Positions 58,142 to 64,000 of a stretch of 64,000 nucleotides of DNA are shown piece by piece (positions within the stretch are counted from its first letter, which is position 1; each line of letters begins with the position of its first letter). The translations under genes were made by a program, and so were the position numbers. This DNA comes from Acanthococcus lagerstroemiae (Eukaryota; Arthropoda; Insecta; Hemiptera; Eriococcidae). The notes beneath the pieces were generated by a model. That model was not told the origin of the DNA. It saw only the letters and a program-made list of their open reading frames with translations, and did not search any database. The DNA lies in NCBI GenBank assembly GCA_031841125.1, contig CM063108.1, forward strand, positions 55,574,122-55,638,121. The letters run 5' to 3'.

Positions 58142-59590
58142 TAATGGCTGCGAATGTTGCGCTATCTGTGTTCCAAATTGAAAATTCAAAATGTACTATG
58201 GTTGTTTTCACAGTTAGGGTTTCAGTCATCCGGAGGATTACTAATGATGAATAGTAAGCAGGAATTTTACGCGGAGTAGTAGAATTTCTCAACCGAGGGC
58301 CATATCTTCCAGAATGATCGGAATTCTCGAATGAGAGTTCGGGTCATTTGTGAATATATTCGGAGTACATTAGAATTTGGGTGTTTGAATTGAGATTCAG
58401 ACTAATCGCAACAGAGTGAAACAGCCTCCGAGAATTCCATTTGTTATCGTTATTGTTCGTCTTGAATTCTTCGAACGCACCAGGATGAGAGGGGGGAGGG
58501 ATATTTAAGTTTTTGTTCACACAGTAATTTTCAGTTTTGAGTGAACAAAGTAGACTTACGTACTGAAGATTTTTTCATATTTGTTATCTTCATATTGGTG
58601 TCCTCTTCCCTCAACCTAGGTGTCTCAGTTTTCGTATGCGAGTCAAATTAATGTTAAATCGATTTCCCTGACGCTTGAAACCTAAAAATGAATCCCTGTA
58701 TCTATGATTTTCTCTCCCCTGATACCAGAATTTTAAATGAAGGGTCAAAACGATACTGAAACTTGTTTGACCTTGAACCGTGCCGAATATATCGGTCTGA
58801 TTATTCGAACAAATAGAAGCGCTAAAAATTCCTCTAGTTTACGCCTTTCTAGAAATAATAAAACAAAAAATCACGTTTTTCAAGGCGTGATATCTAAGTA
58901 GTGAGAGAGGATAACGAACTTCCTGTGGATGATGTGTGTGGACTTGATAAAACGGGTTGAGGAGTAATTGGTATCCCTCCAGTGTGTTGAAGTTGATGAG
59001 ATTGACGTAATATTATGTCATCAGTTGTGTGTTTTTGTTCGTAAGGCTTGTTTCTTGTTTGTTTTGTTGGTTGTTTTAAACCCATGATTTAAGACATTAG
59101 TTTTTGAAAAATTTTAGTCGACCTTTCTTATGTCGAATTGAAAGAGAAACAATTTGTGCTGAACATTTTTCTCAAAACGTTGATCCTTCTCGAAATTTCA
59201 AGTGAAACTTGATAGTACCTTCGCAAGCTTCAGCAACTCACTGAAGACTTTTGGTGTGTTGATTAGAAAGCGTGACTGAAGAAGAAGTCGAAAGAAAAAG
59301 CTCTGTTGGCAGCTGGGTTGAACTGAAACTCCTAACTGTTCTGGGCTATTGAAGGGGTAATCTGCGTACGAATTCAAGTTCGATTGGTGGGTGGAAGCAG
59401 CGCTGGGAACACTCTAAGGCTAGTAGCATTCACAGTACACACCACTAATAATGACTAAGCTGCTAGTAATGTGAGAGCGTTTTCCAAATTGAAGATCACA
59501 ATTTTAATAATAACATTTCAGTATCATGAACTTTTGTGAAACAAAATTAGCGTGAAAATTTCAGTAGACTAAAAAATTGTCGACAAGTTG
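58142..59590. other. Noncoding, no gene seen
   Basis: AT-rich presumed intron. The minus frame at 58894-59085 is Gln/Thr/Ser-rich and low-complexity and is not called. No element ends were placed. Confidence 0.4.
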
Positions 59591-60560
59591 TTAGTATCAT
59601 TGCTTATCCTCTCGGTCCATAAGTTCATCGTAGTCGGCTAGATGGCGCACCTTTTTAGCACAAATGGCCAACTTCATTTCTGAATGCTGCGTTAATACGA
59701 AATAAGAACGGGGATCGAAACGATAAACCGCGACTACTAAATTCATAAAGGACTCATTTAAAAGTCACAACATTTCTGTTGATCGTGAATCGCGGCAAAT
59801 TAAAGGGCTGTAAGACGTCGAGGTGCTTCACAGAACTTGCAAAACTGGTTTGGCGGTAGTATTGTCCGCGTGAATTTCGACTGTATTTCCATTATTTTTT
59901 ATTTTTGCATCTAAATCGTATTAGTTTCGGGTATGGGTTGCAAAGCCGTATAGAGATACCGTGAACAGTTCTCATACCATGACTCATGGCTGATACACCG
60001 ATGGGGCGTTTCTCGAAGTTCAAACAATATTTGTAGTTTGTGCGTTGAACTACATTAATAGCCAATGGCAAATATTGGCCTCACGTTTGGAATTGAATTT
60101 TTTCCCTCCAATTATAACCGACCGAATTTAAACGAAGAAGAGTGCGATTCTCTTTTTTTTCTCTCTTTTTTTTCCCTTTTTTTTCCTTTTGCTTAACCAA
60201 CGTAATTCATATCCCATCAAACAACCGCTCCGGTCTGTCATCTGTAAATGACCTCGTTCGATTTTTTTAATTTAACGCGGAGCAACTCGGAAATTTACTG
60301 TTTTCTTTTCGGGCGGTGTCTTCGCTCGGAAAACCCATTTTATTATTTTGACATGAGCATGTACACGTGTTTGGTATCACTTTCCCATTATACAACTTCG
60401 CTGTAGCTCCGCGCATTAATTTTGCTTCATTACAATTGAGAAGCATACTTCCAGAACGGCCCGACCGCGGAATTAAGATTTCTGAGCTAAAAACGCCGTC
60501 TGGTAAAGCTGTTCCTACAATCGGCGGCACACTGTATTCGTAGAAAGTTATCACAGACTG
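59591..60560. other. Low-copy island in presumed Akap200 intron
   Basis: The sequence lacks repeat words and is richer in CG dinucleotides at 59630-59900 and 60220-60560. The minus-strand frame 60267-60554 is open for 95 codons but shows no motif or convincing splice sites. A pyrimidine-only tract lies at 60150-60190. Candidate intronic enhancer. Confidence 0.35.
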
Positions 60561-62064
60561 CTTGGCAATGGCTCGAAGTCGAGAAAAAAAGATTGACCAG
60601 TTCCAAAATCTCCGAATTGTGATTGAATTCTGGTAGACGGGCTGAGTTCAAATGCAAATAGGACGTTGTACCTGAACGGGGGTTGCATTTCTTGTTCCAA
60701 ATTGTACTAGGATACTAGTTGAATGCGTCCATTGATAAAGGGCCTAGGTACGAAAATGACATTTTGTGATACAAGCGTTTGAAAGTTTGAGAGCTTATAA
60801 CTAGTAATTTACAATAGTAATGATAATTTGGATAATAACTGATATTTTGTTAAAAAGTAGTTGGAAGTCTCATTCTGCAATCCTAAAGTATGAAGAGCTG
60901 AGGTCAAATGTAGGCAGAGATATGGGTGGAGAAGTGTGACTGAAGTTAGGCTCCTTTTCTTGGATGACTTTTTTTACTACTTTTTCTATAGAAAACGAAC
61001 GCTGAAAAAGAATAAATACACATACATACTCTGAAGTCAATATTATTTATGGAAAATAGACATAAGGAAGTCAATATTCACGAAAAATAAACATCCTGTC
61101 TTCAAAGAGTACTTGGGTCGAATAATACTAATTACCACTTTTCGGATTTTTTTTTTTCACTCTAACCGCTTTTTCTTCGAAAACATTCCTGTTGAGGGAC
61201 GTATCCTGGCTTTCTTTTAAGATCATCGAAAATCTATCAAAAATCGATGGAGAAAGTGACACGAAATTCGAACGGCACTTCTTTTTGCAACATTTTTCAT
61301 TCTTTTTCGAGAGGATAAACTTTAGTTTTCTCGATATTTTTTTTTTTTTTTAAACTTTAACGTTCAAATAACATGAAATACTGGCAACGCATGATCGAGA
61401 AGTCGATGCCCAACTTGGAGAATCACAGAACTGTAATCCCCTAATCATCGGTATCACGGAGCTCATGGGGAAGTCATAGAACCTAGTATTTTTCAGAGCA
61501 GTTATGTTTGATCCCCTATTGCGACCGTTTGGCGCCAGGTAGCGCTGTAATGTGAGATGTTCTGTAGTGTTCTTGACCTGCTGAATCGTACTACACCATT
61601 TTTTGAAAAAGGGCCTGAGTTCACTAAGGCCCATTTTCTATAGACGCATTCAATTGTTCTTCATTAATCTTCTCGTCTACGTTCTCTCATGCAAAAGTAT
61701 ATGAATCGATCAATGGTAAAACAATTTGTCATTTTTTCAAAATTTCGCAGAAGATACAGAAAACGGCCTTAATAAAGGTACAGTTCTTGGTATAAGAATG
61801 TAGTCTGTCGTACCCTCTTCTAGCACTCAGACTTGAATCTTTTTTCTATGGTAGATACGTTTTGGTGCATAGAAATGATTTTGTATGTATGTATATGTAT
61901 ATAGATGAAAAAACACCCTTAGTGTATTTTGTCATTGATCTGAGAACATGCATTTCACATGCTGTCCATCAAGTTTATGTGAGCGCACCTCTGTATCATG
62001 AAAGATTCTAGGTTGGGAAGTGGAGTGCAATGTAGAGAGCGCTCGTGACACCACACTCACATGT
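60561..62064. other. Noncoding, no gene seen
   Basis: AT-rich with T runs (61149-61158 and 61338-61351). TGTATGTATGTATATGTATA near 61884 is simple sequence. Confidence 0.4.
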
Positions 62065-62316
62065 GGACGCTGTTCAGAAAAGGGAACCAATTAGCAAAAT
62101 CCGCTTTTTGAGAACATGTGATTCGAAGTTCAAGAACCATGTAGAAACTATATGACATAGCGTGTACTGATAAGCTTTTTTCAGTGGGAGTACACATTTT
62201 TGAATCGGGTGCCCAATTTTGAAAAATTCTACTTTTTACGCTCTGTCCAATGATACTAATATGTAACTCGTTTTGTTTACAAATGTTGGTTGGTTCCCTT
62301 TTGCTGAACAGTGTCC
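62065..62316. mobile_element. GGACGCTGTT MITE, copy 2 (252 bp)
   Basis: The left GGACGCTGTTCAGAAAAGGG and right complement of GGACACTGTTCAGCAAAAGG are inverted. ATGT flanks both sides (62061-62064 and 62317-62320). The interior matches copy 1 (12831-13078) in reverse orientation (AATCCGCTTTTTGAGAACA, AGTACACATTTTTGAATCGG, ACGCTCTGTCCAATGATACT). Noncoding. Comparison of the two copies defines the ends. Confidence 0.88.
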
Positions 62317-62653
62317 ATGTACACTAACAAACCCCTTGGAATTAGGTTGAGTGATCAAAATCGATATTTCCTGTCTTTTAAAACGGGAAGCAAAGATCTC
62401 GTTTTGTGAGGGTTTCAATGACTGTTGAACTTTTGTAATCAATGTTCTAGAAAAATAAGTTCAATGAGTATTCATCCTGAAAGAACTATATATTTTTCAG
62501 AATTCAAATTATCGAATCATCCCTTGTACATTTCTTACCGGAGCAAATTATTTGATTATTCAAACTAGATAGGTTCTCAACTCTGCCACCAGGTGTTAGC
62601 CACTTCGTTGCCGTGTCCTATTAAAGAAGATGTTAAAAATATAATGTTCTAAG

Positions 62654-63241
62654 TAGTGCTGTAATTTATATCGATGTGTATCGATATTTTTGAATATCGA
62701 ACTGTATTGATACCAAATTTTGTGTATCGATATCTATCAAAGATTGAGATGTTCACTAAGATCATCATAAAATAGACTATGATCCGCTTAGTCGATAATG
62801 ATAAAATATTGGAGAAATCATGAGTTGGAACAGCTGGTTGGGGAAATTTTCGTTACACCATCTTCATCGATAAGCAGTGAACGAGGTTGTTTATCAGCTG
62901 AGTACTTAATTAATGAAAGAAGAGGGAGCTTATCACTAAACTAAGTCAAAAAGTTACTATACTTGAATAGAAACTTGAAATTCTTAACTGAGTAAAGTAA
63001 CCAATTTTTAATTGTAGGTATTGTTTTAATATAAAATGAAACTCGGATTTCTCACAAATTTATTGATTCAGAAAATAGTTTTGAAAAAAGTTACACGAGT
63101 TTCTATTTGGAATTTTAGGTTTAACAAATTTATTCCCAAATAATACCAATTCAATTTCAAGTTTGTTAAATTATATCGATACATTTTGTAAAATTATCGA
63201 TGCATATCGATACGAAAAATTCTGTCGATATTACAGCAATA
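62654..63241. mobile_element. hAT-like word element N: word TATCGATA, TSD GTTCTAAG
   Basis: The left TAGTGCTGTAATTTATATCG and right complement of TATTGCTGTAATATCGAC are inverted. They are flanked by an exact 8-bp duplication, GTTCTAAG (62646-62653 and 63242-63249). TATCGATG, TATCGATATT and GTATCGATATC repeat at the left, and ATATCGATACAT, TTATCGATGCATATCGATAC and GTCGATATT at the right. Length 588 bp with an AT-rich middle and no transposase. Confidence 0.93.
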
Positions 63242-63274
63242 GTTCTAAGCATCCATGTAGAATATGTAAGGTAT

Positions 63275-64000
63275 GTAGAATAAACATTGTTATTATTGTT
63301 ATCGTAATAATGCTGAACTTATAATAATTTTTTTCCTATATATATGCTACGTTGCCATCTCCAAGAAGGACTACCACTTTTCAGAACTGTCAATATCAAG
63401 TTGCATTCATTATTAACCTGGCAGAGAGCACGTGGAATGCGGTGTTCTCGATAAAATGTGCTGATCATTTTTATAGTCACATAAGTATAATATGATTCAC
63501 TTATCAAGTGGCCTAAATACATTTTTTTAGGGTTTCTGCGAGCAAATACCCCATTGCCTTCTTTTATTCTTGTTCTGTTGAAGACATAGCCTATCAGTAT
63601 AAATGATTAGTATTTTGTTTACTCGAGGTGTAAAAAGACAAACATTTCCCCACCTTTTTTTGTGTATGTGAAGTCGGATCGACGCGTGGTGATTAGAGTC
63701 TGCAACTGGAAGGACCTGCAGTGGGCTCCCAATTATCTGCCGTAATTACGGCTGAAGGTTGAGCGGATAACCCAAAAACGTGTAATTTTAATCAAAAAAC
63801 ACTGGAAAATGGAGAAAACAATTTTTATTGAATTATCAGGTACGTTAAGGGATAATATATTTTCTACTAAAAAACTTTATTAATAAATTATTTTTTTTTT
63901 AACAGAAAAAACGGCAATTTTGGCTTCTTTGGTCAATGATTGGGGGAAAAGACAATGCTTTTGGAGAAAAAAACTGAACTGAAAAGAGAAGTCATTTCTT
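63275..64000. other. Noncoding to window end; possible retroposon tail at 63275-63312
   Basis: GAATAAACATTGTTATTATTG with TTATCGTAATAAT resembles the (TTA/TTG) tail of the RTE fragment at 2.1 kb, but no body is recognisable. The rest is AT-rich with T and A runs and no clear exon. Confidence 0.35.

Noticed and set aside
63891..64000. Splice acceptor (T run then AACAG) and short open frame at the right edge
   Set aside because: The acceptor is plausible, but the following frame of about 23 codons is Lys-rich and low-complexity and ends in a stop before the window edge.

Overview
The window is eukaryotic, almost certainly arthropod, DNA: AT-rich, gene-poor, and mostly fragments of transposable elements. 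The only gene I recognise with confidence is a single coding exon at 51228-51416. It encodes an N-myristoylation-type N-terminus closely resembling insect Akap200 (A-kinase anchor protein 200, MARCKS-like). A strong splice acceptor lies upstream of its 5' UTR, and the downstream exons are outside the window, so most of the sequence is probably upstream or intronic DNA of that locus. The Akap200 match, the RTE- and Jockey-type LINEs, the tRNA-headed SINE and the abundant hAT-like MITEs fit an insect. A hemipteran is my guess, at low confidence. No rRNA, functional tRNA, CRISPR array or bacterial feature was seen.

Layout. 1-6.3 kb: possible first exon at the left edge, a degenerate CAGGG element, and an antisense RTE fragment split by a SINE with a 13-bp target duplication. 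6.3-16.3 kb: several MITEs (two word elements, a hAT-like 'GGCGGAT' element, a 248-bp MITE and a 544-bp foldback palindrome) alternating with CpG-rich unique islands. 16.3-30 kb: degenerate word-rich DNA, a 94-bp-period minisatellite carrying an inserted element, a candidate exon near 23.2 kb, and a tiny TTAA-flanked MITE. 30.5-37.7 kb: two decayed non-LTR retrotransposons (minus, then plus strand) around a CpG-rich unique island. 38-50.6 kb: a tandem duplication, many MITEs, and a second RTE fragment flanked by about 98-bp direct repeats. 50.6-51.5 kb: CpG-rich sequence and the Akap200 exon. 51.5-64 kb: more MITEs, including an apparent triple nest at 56.8-58.1 kb, and one more CpG-rich island.

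The most striking signal is a set of short elements of about 260-400 bp (net of nested insertions). They share CAGGGTGTCTAC-like or CAGGGTTGCCAC-like inverted termini and, where still readable, 5-bp target duplications: perfect at five sites (AAGAT, TTTCA, TATGG, TAATG, TAGCA). Inside the termini is a conserved skeleton (AAAAGTC...AATTTT) with a variable short word. The word differs between elements but is the same in the slots at both ends of one element, and it is in direct rather than inverted orientation. Separate elements with 8-bp target duplications (hAT-like) carry their own words: TATCGATA, CGAAACG, CTCAACTC. I read this as hAT-like non-autonomous elements whose subterminal transposase-binding words have changed together. 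That interpretation is inference; the repeats and target duplications are directly visible.
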